Origin: Dimorphilus gyrociliatus
Taxonomy: Eukaryota > Annelida > Polychaeta > Dinophilidae
DNA: 64,000 nt
Direction of reading: 5' to 3'
Assembly: GCA_904063045.1 (NCBI GenBank)
Contig: CAJFCJ010000037.1
Span: 1 to 64,000 of the forward strand
The translations under genes were made by a program, and so were the position numbers. Of the stretch, positions 35,101 to 46,116 are shown piece after piece. Numbering within the stretch: position 1 is the first letter of the stretch; every line of letters begins with the position of its first letter. The notes beneath the pieces were generated by a model, which saw nothing but the letters and a program-made list of their open reading frames with translations, ran no database searches and was not told the DNA's origin.

Positions 35101-35290
35101 TCAGAGATGATACTAAGTCCAAAAAGATCTTGTCCTTCAACTAAAAATAGAAACTGACCAATTAATTTTTAGCTATACAGACAGATAGACAGACACAAAA
35201 TATGAATAAACTCAATCTCTCCTCCTGTTTACCTGGAATAAAACAGTATGCAAAGCTTATTAAATAGAAAATCCGTATAGTCAACTTCAT
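32167..35290 (-). CDS. Secreted MAM and SEA domain protein
   Basis: Exon 1 (35290-35233) encodes a signal peptide MKLTIRIFYLISFAYCFIP. Exon 2 (35140-35028) follows with VEGQDLFGLSIISDQ and ends NEACGR at a GTAAAC donor. A large intron containing LTR-B copies separates it from exons at 33581-33480, about 33405-33212, 33140-33075 and 33020-32935. These read as a MAM domain: CPYKNFCGFSF; LFSPIYDLSKQRINCLAFFN; IDKDNWRISLLGDIIQ; FRFLLNSFRLSQASIEDISI, ending PCW. The final exon (about 32876-32167) holds a SEA-like domain (QQFSYLLYDSHSEIFKFY then ENFTASFNVKMKLL) and a Cys-containing tail. Exon phases do not all agree and the MAM-SEA junction lacks a GT donor, so the model is provisional. MAM and SEA occur together in extracellular adhesive proteins. 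Confidence 0.6.
33628..34030 (+). mobile_element. LTR-B 5' half within an intron
   Basis: It starts TGTGCACTTAGATATAATG and carries four units of the repeat CTTCTATTTCGTAGGAATT-GGTGCAACTTTAGAAAG, then CAGATGGCGGC and CATGTTTGACATGTGGCCC. It is cut at about 34026 by another LTR in the opposite orientation, and mirrors 28788-29166. Confidence 0.8.
34031..34983 (-). mobile_element. LTR-B related copy inserted into LTR-B
   Basis: It begins TGTACTTGGTTGTGTTGTAA and follows the same course as the copy at 31167, ending near TATGTGTACA (34983). Its length (about 950 bp) matches that copy. No clean target duplication was found. Confidence 0.6.
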
Positions 35291-35689
35291 GATGAACTGT
35301 TGAACAGCAGTAGGATTTTTTTCACAAAGTATAATTTTCTCAAATATCAACTCATTATTTTTCAATAGTTTAATCACCTTTTGATGTAATTGAAGTATGT
35401 TTTTCCTTTAACTTACAGAACCATATGAACAACCTGAAAATTGATCAAACATGTGGAAATTTTACAGGGAAATTGAAGTATTTAAATAGTTTCAACTTTT
35501 GTTCATTCTTTTTCATGAATGGAACAGAATTGATTTTGATCATGGCTTTTGTTTGGAGGTAGAAATTTACCATTACTAAATTTTGTTTGATATGGTTTAT
35601 AAACAAATTTACAAGACAGTCACAGATCTGCAATCAATGATAATAAAATAATAATCTATTTAACAGGTTAATGTATATATTTCGTTGTA

Positions 35690-35770
35690 GTGTAATTGTA
35701 GGAATTTTTGCTTCTTCTGAACAGTATACACTTGTTGTAATTGATTCTTTTCCTTTGAAATCATAAAATA
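35690..35770 (-). mobile_element. LTR-B end remnant
   Basis: TGTAGTGTAATTGTAGGAAT, then TCTTCTGAACAGTAT, matches the reverse complement of the LTR-B 3' end. A minus-strand frame crosses it but is not a convincing gene. Confidence 0.5.
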
Positions 35771-36294
35771 CTCCACAAAAATATGCGATGTTGTGTCCAG
35801 AATATAAAAATCCTCTCCAAGGACAAAAGAAAATAAAATATATCTTCATTGTATCTATAAAAGCATTCTTTTCTTGTATACCCACTTTTTTTATCTTTTC
35901 ATCCTCATTTACCATTATTTCAAAAGTGATCAAATTAAAAATTAAAAATTAGGATTAGAGTTTTATATTGGAATTAGACACTGAAATCTGAGTTCTGATG
36001 GAAGTTTAATAACTGTCACCTAATGTTTAGGAGATTGCACAGTCCAGTGCAGTGAGATGCAAGAGTAAGAACTTACTTTGCCAGTTAGAATCTTTACCAA
36101 TCAATGTGTATTAAATTCGTGTTTACTTAAACAATTTCTTATTTTTTGAAGTCTCAAATGAGAGAAAGGAGAAAATTTTCAGATTAACTGAAATATATTA
36201 AAAGTATTTGGATTATGAATAATATTTAGAAACCAGTGAATTGTTCATTTTTCAATTATCAATAAGGCCTAATAATATTGATACAAGGATGACA

Positions 36295-36590
36295 CAATAA
36301 CACTGGAGGAGCTTCTTACTGATGGATGAGGAGTGATAGTGTGGGGGTGTATATCCTCAGCTGGAAAAGTTTTCATACAAAGATTTCAACTCTCCAACCA
36401 GTGTTTTATTGTTATTTTATAGCTGGATTAAAAAACATTTTGAACAGGCTGATATTGTTAACAATAGTTACCAATGAACCAAATGTGAAAGACCATTAAA
36501 CCTTTTTGTCAAATAAATGGACAAAAAATGGAAATATAGAAGAAGTGTTATATATTTTAATGTACAGTGCTTCAAATTGAATAAACCATT
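36295..36590 (+). pseudogene. Tc1/mariner transposase fragment
   Basis: GVIVWGCISSAGKVF resembles the GG-VMVWG-ISS block of Tc1 transposases. A degraded C-terminal stretch follows, then TACAGTGCTTCAAATTGAAT, which resembles a Tc1 end. There is no intact frame. Confidence 0.55.
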
Positions 36591-36599
36591 CAGATTCAA

Positions 36600-37070
36600 T
36601 ACCAATATGCTTAGTCAGTAGTGTAATTTCATGTATTAAAATCTTAGGAATTTTTTTCACATTTCAAAAAAAATTGTTCCTATATTGAAAATTTTGCTGA
36701 AATATTTTTCTATAATAGAAACATGTTGTATTTTGATGTTGGAATTTCTTGCTAGAAAATGGCTGTATTATTCATTTATGATCATTTGCGATCATTTTTC
36801 AAAAAAAATATTCTTTTTTTGATATTTAATAATTGACCAATGTAAAAAAAGTGTTTTTGAATCATTGATTTAATTTCTTTTCAAATATCTAATCAATTAT
36901 TAAAAATTATTTCTTGCTTTAACAAGATTTTTGAATATTAATGAAAAAAAAGATCAAAAACTGAAGGATTCTGTTCTCATGAATTAAAAATACTCATTAC
37001 GGCCTTGATATTACAATGTTTGTTTAAAATGAAGTGATAAAATAATGATTTATGAATAATAAAAGAGATT
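36600..37070. other. Stretch without a supported gene
   Basis: Very AT-rich with T and A homopolymers. A downstream exon of the PAN gene may be hidden here, but none could be supported. Confidence 0.4.
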
Positions 37071-37077
37071 TCTATAC

Positions 37078-37990
37078 CTGGTTCTGCTGTTGTTGTTGTT
37101 GTTATGTAGAAACTAGGTAAGTAATAATAATTCGCTTCACTGTCATCATCAAGTTGGCTAATAATTCCTAAATATAAATCTGAGAATAGATAACAGTATA
37201 TACTCTTTTTCTTGAAGGATCTGAAAAAAGAAATATTTTAGTAAAAAAAACTGATCATTAATGATATTGTCAAGAATTTTTAATACTCACTTGCAATTGT
37301 TTATATTGCTGCATATAAACTTACAATCACCATTGAATTTGCCTATTAAATTACCATTAAAATCTTTTCCAGACACCTCAGTAAAAACTTTATCTAGTGA
37401 GATCAGAGAAAGAGAGAATTTAAAATGGTATACAAATTTATTGTTTGCGTCATCATTATTTACTTTTAATTGTTTGCAATGCTGTAAAAACACAAAGAAA
37501 TCATTGAATGATAAAATGACTCTGAAAGATATCTTACGACAATTGTTGCTCCTTCTATAATTGTCAGATACACCATTTGAAAGCTGTTCGTCCAGTGGCG
37601 AGGTAACATTGTGAAACAAACAATATGTTATCCTTTTATCAAAAGCTCTAATTGAGAATAAAATAAAGATGAATAAAATTCAAGGTATAATTAATTCAAA
37701 TTTATATTTTCCTTTGTACTTACAAACAATTCCTGAATTGATCGCAAACTGATTTGCAAAAACTTAAACTGATTCCATAATAGGTAAACATCTTAGGAGT
37801 AGGAATCCTTTTCTCTACCGATACAGAATATTGGCATTCTTTTAGGAGAAGGATAGATAAAATTAGAAACTATTAAACCATTTTTTTTAATATTGTAAGA
37901 CAAAAAACCTGGTTTTATTGAATTGAATAAAATGGCTAGAGATAGAAAAACAAGAAGAATTTGCAATTTTCCAATTGAAGCCAGTTTTTG
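37078..37990 (-). CDS. PAN-module secreted protein gene (partial model)
   Basis: Exons 37869-37724, 37647-37538, 37481-37291 and 37220-37078 join in one frame through 52-76 nt GT-AG introns. Module 1: KMFTYYGISLSFCKSVCDQF, RNC-LAFDKRITYCLFHNV. Module 2: VSGKDFNGNLIGKFNGDCKF, ICSNINNCK-SFKKKSIYCYLF. Both have the C-x3-C-x(4-5)-C then C spacing of PAN/apple modules, each split by an intron just after the third Cys, as in the gene at 61340. The last exon ends in a Thr-rich stretch (ITTTTTAEP) at a GTATAG donor. A likely signal peptide (KLQILLVFLSLAILFNSI) lies near 37900-37970 but without a clear ATG, and the 3' end was not found. Confidence 0.65.
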
Positions 37991-38461
37991 CTTTTTTGAA
38001 ATTCAAAGTGAAATGTTTGACTTTTATTAAGTGGCTACTTGATTCATAATTGATTTATGTATTGTTGTCAGCATTAATAGTAATGTCATTTTTTCAAGGT
38101 TTCTCTTTGTTGTTAAACTGTTGAATAAACTTGATATAATTTCTATACAATACACCAGAAAATGGTCACAGGGAGATAAGAAATTGGAAAAATTTTGATA
38201 ATATGTGAAGGACTTCAACTGCCAAACATTTTTTTTGCAGATTGTATCTCAATATTCTTTTTTTCAAAAAGTTGAATTAAAAGGTAGAGGATTGTTTTGT
38301 AAAAGAAATTAAAGATGGACATTGGCTGTTATAGAATCAAACTTTATCAAAGGATGTACAAATGGATTATCTATTCAACAACTGGTTGCCTCATATTACA
38401 AAGATAGAACAAATGATATCAAATTAATAAGAATGAAAAATTAATGTCAATTTTTTCAATA

Positions 38462-38986
38462 TATTATTGTAGGAATTTCACTCTCGTCCCAACCATATTT
38501 GTCTGTATTGCTCATTTAATAGCACAATAAATTGTGAGCCAAAGAGAATTGACCTCTGATGTCTAAGCAAGCAGTTTGATAAATATTTAATATATAACAA
38601 TTTTGATGTAATGTAATTTTCAAATAGATCAATCAAAATGTCCAATCAGGATCATATTGTGTTTCATTGAATACTGGTAATGTGATCTACAGCTGAAGTA
38701 GGTGTATATGTGGGTGAATAATGATTTATTTAATGCATATATGGACATTTTTCATAATATTAATCTGAAAAGTATCAAATATTCATCACGTGATTTTTAA
38801 TATTTATAGAAGATTTTAGAATGCTCATTTCCACACTTAGAAATAGCTATTGTACATTTAAACATGACGATATCAATATTATGTAGATTTTAAGTATAAA
38901 GCAACTTTAGAATAACTTCTATTACCTAGGAGTTAGAATGATAGAATTTTAGAACGACTTCTATTTTGCAGGAAATAGATTCTTTG
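38462..38986. mobile_element. LTR-B fragments
   Basis: ATTGTAGGAATTTCACTCTC at 38468 resembles the LTR-B end in reverse. 38870-38975 carries ACTTCTATTTTGCAGGAAAT-type units of LTR-B in plus orientation. The MITE at 38987 cuts it. Confidence 0.5.
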
Positions 38987-39190
38987 GGGTCGATAGAAAA
39001 CATCCACAAATGAAAAATTTCAAGACAAAAAATTTGGATTGAGAAATGGTTAGGCAGAAGAAAACAGCAACTGATTTGTAGTTAGGAGGGTCTCCTCTAA
39101 GGGTTACGGGTTAGGGTTAGGGTTAGGGTTTAGGTTAGGGTTAGGGATAGGGTAAAAGCACTGATTTGTGGACGTTTTCTGTTGTATCCC
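38987..39190. mobile_element. MULE-type MITE carrying telomere-like repeats
   Basis: The termini are GGGTCGATAGAAAACATCC and, read inward from the right, GGGATACAACAGAAAACGTCC. The flanking hexamer TCTTTG is repeated (38981-38986, 39191-39196). The interior has at least six GGGTTAG units (39108-39155) and GGAGGGTCTCCTCTAAGGG. It is the same family as 7711-7917. Confidence 0.82.
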
Positions 39191-39583
39191 TCTTTGAGAT
39201 CCACCAACAGAGAATAGCACATACTTTAAATACTGTGTGTACAAGATTTAAGTTAACTCATATCAATAAATTACTCAATAATTTTGTTTCAATTTTATTT
39301 ACAATTCCTGTTGTTACTCTCACACTGTGCTCTTCATTTTCTCCCCTTTTATACCTTCTCAAATTCATTCATGTCATTCTATGAGGCACTTGACTCTACT
39401 CACCAATGTTGATGGTGCCATATCTGTGGTATTAACTTGATTCCAAATCAAGTATGGCTTGACAAATTCCAATGTTCACAAAAACAAAAGTAACATTTTA
39501 AACCAAAGGAAAGTTCTAAATATGGTCATGTTTTTATTGTTTTTCTCTCTGTGCTCTTAGAAACATCAACATAATAATATTTT

Positions 39584-40255
39584 GACTTAGATATTATAGA
39601 ACTTTAGAAAGGGTTTTATTTCATAGCAATTATAATGGGGGAAGTTTAGAAAGATATTTATTTTGGTAGAAAATACAGTCTAGAACTTTAAAAAGGCTTT
39701 TATTTTGTAGGAAACATATTCTTTGACCAAAACAGGTGTTGCATTATAGAATTAACAATGGAACAAACAATATAGAAAAAATTCATGTCAAACTTGTTAC
39801 ATCCTATTCAAAAACACAGACAGGCTTATTTTTGCAGTGCCACATGTTAGCCAGAAGTGATGCATTAGTTTTTTATGTCTTTGTTATATGTGCATTGTGA
39901 GACTGTTACATTTCAACTTTGTAATCTTTTGACCAAGTGAACCCAAGCTTTGGTAAATGTATAAAAGGAAATACATTTCCCCAGTTTGGCAGTTCAGTTC
40001 TTTAATGGTTAACTGGTTGTTTAAACTTGCTAATTTAGAACTAGAAACTCATTTACTCAATACATATCCTTTAAATGAAATACTGCCATTTTGTTGATTA
40101 ATTTCTACCAAAATTACATTTTTTAAGACTACTTGTGGACGAATTTGGAAGGTTCTATTTGTGTGAGTACTTTGGCACATTGGTAAATGATTGGAAAGGA
40201 CAAATACTGTTCAGAAGAAGCAGAAATTCCTACAATTACAATACAACAAAGTACA
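39584..40255 (+). mobile_element. LTR-B, near full length
   Basis: It runs from TTAGATATTATAGAACTTTA to ...ACAATACAACAAAGTACA. It includes degenerate U3 units, a TATAAAAGG box at 39960-39968 and, downstream, the conserved AGAACTAGAAACTCATTTAC block. No retroelement body lies next to it, so it is probably a solo LTR. Confidence 0.75.
39960..39968 (+). promoter_or_regulatory. TATA box in LTR-B
   Basis: TATAAAAGG, conserved at the same place in the minus-strand copy near 28710, fits the U3 promoter of an LTR. Confidence 0.55.
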
Positions 40256-40404
40256 AAGAATATGTTAACTGTACACACTGTACAAATGCTATTCTTATAA
40301 GAAAAAAAACAAAACTGGTAATATGATGTAAGAATGGAAAAACTTGCATATCCTTAAAATCTCTATCCATACATAAATCTTCCATTCCTACCTATTGTAT
40401 AACT

Positions 40405-40629
40405 TTACCATATTATCTGGTACATAGGACTCTTGAAGTTTTGCCATTCTCTCTGCTTCATTTCATATTGACTTATTGATGACTTGGGATGTTGTTCAGT
40501 AATTGTTTCTTCCATCTTTTCAGTCAAGTTGTTATTTTTGTTGTATAAAAGCACACAACAATGTTGGTTGTTACTTATTGAGATAAAATGTAGTGGAATA
40601 AATAGAATAAAAATCTGATGAAATAGCAA
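40405..40629 (-). pseudogene. Possible PAN-like exon fragment
   Basis: A 60-codon frame with NNQHCCVLLYNKNNNLTEK and a polar tail follows an acceptor-like TTTCATCAG. It may be the last exon of the PAN gene at 40585-41588 in another frame, or a relic of another PAN copy. Confidence 0.3.
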
Positions 40630-41588
40630 TTAGAAACATTAGCACCTATCAATGTTAACTTCAACTATGGAAAATGATACTCTCTCCTTGAAGTATAAAG
40701 CTCTCAATGATAACTCAAATTTTAAAAGCTTATACAAAGAAATCAAAAAGGAAGATAAGTAATTTTTAAAAATCTTGCTCCATCTGGCATTAACATTTCA
40801 TATATCAGATGACATGACTAGGGAGATAAGATTTCTCTCTCTCCACAAGCAATTTTCGCTGTTATCTTTATAATACTCAGAATTGTTGCATTTCATTCTT
40901 CGATCAATGATGATTTAAAAAAGTGTTAGGATTTTTAAAATAAATTTTAGTTAATTAACCCAAAAGCAAAGCTAATAAATGTTTTGTATATTAAAAGTTG
41001 ATGAGTTCTTATGGCTTACATATCATGTTATGATATGTTTGTTAAACAAGAAAATTACAAAGGCTTACCTTTAATTTCTTTTTTTTCATAATGAGTATAT
41101 ATTGTTGTTGTAATAAAAGATTGAGGTCTTGTACTTTTGGTTTCAGAATTAAGATAACATCTACTTTGGGTTTCATAATAATCTATTCCTCTTTTGGAAA
41201 AGGTGAACAATTTACAAATCTTTCAAAATTGAATAGAAAACTAGACTAATAATCTTACTTGCAAATAGTATATTTATCACAGACTTTTTTACAAATTTCT
41301 ATAGTAAATGTACCATATGAATCACTTCCAAATTCTTCAACCATTACATTAAATCCAGCTAAATACCTAAAAAGAGTTTTTTCATAGATATAGGCTAAAA
41401 AACACAAACAAGAAAAATAAGGCTAGAGTCCCGGACCAATTTGAATATTTTAACAAATACCAACCTGTTGTTATACATAAAGTATAAAGATGAAAAGAAA
41501 GATATAAAATTTGAACAATTTTTTTGATATTAATATCAAACATTTTTTTGAATCTTGGTTTCCAAAAAAAAAAATAGTAAATAGACAA
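40585..41588 (-). CDS. PAN-module secreted protein gene, paralogue
   Basis: Exon 1 ends at 41465 and encodes a hydrophobic signal region (MFDINIKKIVQILYLSFHLY from 41543; an upstream in-frame ATG lies at 41588). Exon 2 (41394-41259) reads YLAGFNVMVEEFGSDSYGTF and IEICKKVCDKYTICK. Exon 3 (about 41219-41070) reads LFTFSKRGIDYY, RCYLNSETKST and SFITTTIYTHYEKKEIK. The cysteines and the split after the third Cys match the last module of the gene at 37078, as does the Thr-rich tail, so the two are paralogues. Exon 3 needs a one-base shift. A last exon near 40625-40585 is possible. Confidence 0.6.
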
Positions 41589-41599
41589 CTTATTGTTTG

Positions 41600-42360
41600 C
41601 TTGGAGAAAACTTTTTTAGTAGTAAATATTCCTTGAACTTTTTCAAGATTTATTGAATTATACTAAGAAATAATGTAAATTGAACTAAGCGCATCAATTA
41701 AATAGTTAAGTATATAAAAAACAGTTGATATAGATAAATAATAGATGCTGTCATTTCAATCAATCAAGATGAAATATTGTCATCTATTTTCACTCATATC
41801 CTAGTCTTAATAAATTTTATCTGTAAGAATGTCTATGACTAATTGTAGAGCAGTATTATTCTTGAAAATTCATCAAAATTCAGCAAAAAGAGATTATCTA
41901 GTTTGGAAACTAATCAAAACACACACACCTGAAATTCTTCATTGATTACAGTTAATCATGATTTATTTAAAATTTCAATAGGTTGATAGGCAGGTGAATA
42001 AATATAAATATTCATAATTGATAAAGTTTTTTTGCTTACAATAAAAGTTCATTATATCCTAAATGTAAGCAGATTTGTTATTTTAATTACTCTCGCTCTA
42101 AAGGGAATCCATTTAATTTGAATCAAGAAGAAGAAACTAAATAAATCTATAGAGATTTGTTTTTAAAAGATGGATTAGTCAATAAGAAAACTGAATGGAG
42201 GTTAGGGTATTGTACCATTTGCACTCTAAACCAATCAATGTGTATTAAATTCATTGTACTGCTACAGCTTGTAAAAACATCCCTAGGGAAAAATGTCCTA
42301 GGGTGAGAATAAACATCCCGGAGACCAGGACAGGAGAGGATCAATTAACTAAGAGAATTC
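41600..42360. other. Stretch without a supported gene
   Basis: AT-rich. The string AATCAATGTGTATTAAATTC at 42232 also occurs at 36103. 42270-42340 has short repeats around ACATCCC and TCCTAGGG, perhaps a decayed MITE. Confidence 0.4.
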
Positions 42361-42369
42361 ACAGTGGGC

Positions 42370-42585
42370 AACAGAAAATGTCTTCAAAAGATGGAAGATG
42401 TCCTCAAAAGGACAAAAAACACATTCAATTTATTTAAAAAAACTAATGAGTTTATACGATTGCAATTCAAACTGAATGTTACAGACTTTATTAAGAGAAT
42501 GAATAGAGATTGTATGAAGAAATCAAATAATTTAAAAAATTACTTTGTGTTTTTACCCTAACCCTAACCCAGCGCTACACCTTGC
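42370..42585. mobile_element. Half MITE next to the C1q-like gene
   Basis: CAACAGAAAATGTCTTC at the left resembles the MULE terminal repeat, and TTTTACCCTAACCCTAACCC at 42550 resembles the interior. The second terminus is not recognisable. Confidence 0.45.
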
Positions 42586-42592
42586 CTCGATT

Positions 42593-44562
42593 TCAAAATT
42601 CAGATTGATAAAGAATTACAAGACTTGAAGGGAAATCATTAGATGATATGCATCCTTTGTATTTAATTGCCATTATATCTCCTTTGTTCATATGAACAAG
42701 AGCGCCTTTTGTTAAAAACTCGGCACTTGGATGTTCTGTTGACGATTGTATCTGGCTAGATATTTTCTGTCCATTCACATCAATGTAGGTATTGAGAGTA
42801 TTTAAAGATTGAACTGACACAGTTAAATCAACATAGTAAGTTCCGCTAGCTGGCGCTGTAAATGTATTGTAGAATGCATTCCAAGCTCCTCTGGTGTTGT
42901 CTAATCGAATCAATTTTAATGGGACATTCTCATATGTAGGATGGGAGCAGATCCTTCTCCTCTCCATTAACAAATAGATATATGGTTTGGTCGAATTAAG
43001 CATGAATGCTGTAAAATAGGTTTGTAAAGCATTGCTAGAATATAAACCATTTTCCCTTCTTGTCTTCTCCATTGCCAAGATGCTATTTGTAGACAAATAG
43101 ATGAGACAACTTCTAGACAATTGATCGTAAGTAGTACCGTAAGGATTCGCTCTTGATAGACCGCAAGATGTAAGAACATTCTTTGGTTGTATTAAAATTT
43201 TTATAGATCCTTTAGGCAAAACGCCAATTCCAAAATTTATAAAGTAAACACCTGGCTTTTCAATTTTGAAACTTGACAAACTTCCTCCAATGTTTTTCCT
43301 TAGAAATATCTCTGGAAAACTTATAACAAGGCCATTCGACGTAAATGGAGTTCGACGGCCAGCAAACACGTACGCTTCCGTTTCATAACGAAAACCGAGC
43401 CACGATGTTTCTCTGCCACTGTCAGTTGAAATAACATCTGATTGTTCATCGCCTTGATGTAAAGTTACTGATGCAGATTGTCTATGCTCTATCAGTCCAC
43501 TTCTTGTTATCATATTTATTGTTTTTACACCATTTCCTCTATTTAGACCAATACTATTGTTACTGTCCAACATCATAGTCATATCAATTTGACTATTTTC
43601 ATCAGTAGTAGCAGAGATTGAATAGAAATAGATACCTGATTTTCTTATAATTAAACTTTGACTATTTGAATCAAAAATATTTTGTTGATTGACATCAACT
43701 GATGTCCAATTAATTTTTCCATTTTTTAGAGTTGTAGGTTTGACTAAAGACACAGAAAAAGCGGAATCCCCATTACTTTCACAAGCAGATGGACTGCAAT
43801 TTTGCGTTTCTACCGATAGGCCTAAACAGATAAGATTCTCAGGAAATGGATTTTGTTTGTTGCAACTTCTTGTTCTCTTTCGCTTTCCTTTCGCTGAGCA
43901 TAATGGCCTGCATCTAGTCCATTCTGACCATTCAGACCATTGCCCAAGAACTGGACAAATAGCCCTTTCTGGTTCAGTGCACATGGTGACCACACCTGTC
44001 TTTCTGTTGATGGATGGATAGAATAAAAAGTCTTTAGGGCATTTTTGAGGCCAAGCTACTTCATTTACACAGTGAAAATACATTTTACAATCTATCCAAC
44101 TAGCAAGAGTGTGGTTTTTTTCTCGAGTACATTCTGCTGTCGACTTATAACAGGGCGATTGTATGTCTTGCTGATAGGCAAGGCACAGAGGATACGTATC
44201 ATCTGTAGAGTAGTATTGTTGATTTGATGGGCAATTCGCAAATTTAGGTTCAACGCAATCTACAGAATCAATATCTGTAGTTGTATTTTTAAAGAAGAGA
44301 CCAGGCGGACATGTGCGTCAATAGGCTGTAGAATCTATGCAATGATAGTAGATATCGCAAAACACTGGATCCCTAAAAACTCCGTCCATTGGTTGTTTAT
44401 TTGCAAAAGTAGGGCATTGAAATGTTCCAAAACCAATATGGAATAGAATGAAAAAAGCTAGAAAAAATGGGATAGATTACATTACTTTTTCATTTCTAAA
44501 AAGTGCACAATAGACAGAAAATGATAGTACTCACAAACTAGATGTATTAAAAAATTGTTCAT
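42593..44562 (-). pseudogene. Chitin-binding, TSP1 and C1q-like secreted protein, with in-frame TGA
   Basis: Exon 1 (44562-44535) and exon 2 (44457-42593) are joined by a 77-nt GT-AG intron, giving 631 codons including the stop. Order: signal peptide (MNNFLIHLVSFFILFHIGFG); two or three chitin-binding type 2 modules (CDIYYHC, CPPGLFF; SWIDCKMYFHCV, CPKDFLFYPS); a thrombospondin type 1 repeat (GQWSEWSEWTRCRPLCSAKG then KRTRSCN); then three C1q/TNF-like beta domains (SAFSVSLVKPTT, KSGIYFYSISA; KPGVYFINFGIGVL; ASGTYYVDLTVSV, NKGDIMAIKYKGC). The only defect is TGA at 44320-44318, codon 56, inside the first chitin-binding module; all other codons are open. It could be a recent null allele, a sequencing error or a readthrough stop. 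Base composition is less AT-rich than its neighbours. A secreted lectin-like or matrix protein is inferred. Confidence 0.8.
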
Positions 44563-44991
44563 CTTCCAGTCTTTCCCTCTCTCTCTCTTTTTATTTAAAT
44601 TTCATGAATTTTAAACTTTTGGTACTCTCTTATATAGCCAAAAATTTCTACTCCATTATCTCTATATAATCAAGATATGAACTGATTAGAAGTAATGATC
44701 TTTAACCCAAAATATTAATCACTACAAATAGATTGTTGCTAGAACACACTCATCAACATTTTGTATCTATTTTACACAGTTTTTGCTAAAAAAATTAAAC
44801 TCTAACCATGCATTTTATCAATTTATATTGCGTATTGCGCAATATCCTTAATAAAAATGGTTCTACTTGATTACCTATTTATTTCTTATCATTTACATTT
44901 TATAAGTAATTTATTATTACTAGATAACTACTTGTCCTATCTATTTGCTTACGATTATTGTAATATATAGGTTCCGTTAAATGTTGAAATC

Positions 44992-45267
44992 GGAATCGAC
45001 AGAAAATGGTCATTTTTGGGAAAATTTGCCATTAAGGTTCAAGTTGAATTTGGGTTTGGAAAAATAAATCAACTGTTGTTTTATTGTTAGGTGGGTCTGA
45101 ATTAAGGGTTAGTGAAAGTAAAGAGAAATAGCTAAGCCCTTGTAATTGTCTAACCTTTTTGAACCCCTATAAGTACATATCAATGCTTAGCTTATCCTTC
45201 CTAACCATTTGCCAACCCAAAATCCAACCTTGAAATATTTCATTTATGATCATTTTCAATCTGTCCC
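44992..45267. mobile_element. MULE-type MITE
   Basis: The termini are GGAATCGACAGAAAATGGTC and, from the right, GGGACAGATTGAAAATGATC. The interior includes GGTGGGTCTGAATTAAGGG and CCTAACCATTTGCCAACCC, like the MITE at 7711. No target duplication was seen. Confidence 0.75.
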
Positions 45268-46116
45268 AGAACTTTCACTTTCAACTTTAGACAGTTGTGT
45301 ATATTTCACATTTTGAAAGACTAGGAAAAGTTAAAAAAAATAAAAGCCAACTGACCAAAGTCAAATTTTCATTAAAGATTATCCTTCCCATTGTTTTTAT
45401 CTGTTCTAAAAATACTTGAAGATAATGTCTTTTTAATGAAAGGTAAGCACTTTTCCAGAATATTAGAAATTCTTAAAAAAGAATACAATTGTTCTCTGAT
45501 TTGCAAGAATTAGGATGACATCAGCTTATTGTAATTTTTTTATCAGTTGAAGAGCAAATGTCCTGATAGAAAAATTGAAAAACTTCATACTGCAATTAGT
45601 TACACTTGATTGTGAAATGTTTATAGGCAAAAATGAAATATTGAAATTGATAAGTGTTTTTTTTTTCTATTATAATATGATACCAATTACTGCCACTAGT
45701 TCTGCTGACTCAGCCTTTTTAAGGTTCTAAATAATTTGTTGCCTATTTAAGAATGAAACAACTAAATTCTACTTTCCTTTCTAGAGCAACTATGGCTAAT
45801 GGATTTGGTTTAGGATACTTAAAAAAAAAGACAAATAAAAGTTAAGTTCAATGCTTAACAAAATGACAAAATAATTGGGTAAAACCCATATATTTTGGGA
45901 CTTGTGATAAAAAAGAGAACAACCTATTTAAGTCAATTCCTCTTGTATTTTTTTAAAAATATTTTGAACTATTAAACCAAAATGGTAAATATCATTTTTA
46001 CAATTTTTAGCATCTTTCACAACAATGCTCTTTATTGGAAAAACAATGAAAAACTTTCCATTTGACTTCTAAAAAGAAAAAGATGAAAAAAAAAATCTAC
46101 AACACTTTTGTTTTTT
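45268..46116. other. Stretch without a recognised gene
   Basis: AT-rich spacer downstream of the receptor gene at 46117. No frame or repeat could be supported. Confidence 0.5.

Noticed and set aside
35634-35933. Minus-strand gene with CPWRGFLYSGHN
   Set aside because: Its 3' third is the end of LTR-B read through (shared AACAGTATAC and CCTACAATTACA sequence), with no splice or domain support.
39100-39160. Chromosome end from TTAGGG repeats
   Set aside because: The repeats are short, degenerate and lie inside a MITE bounded by inverted repeats, with genes on both sides.
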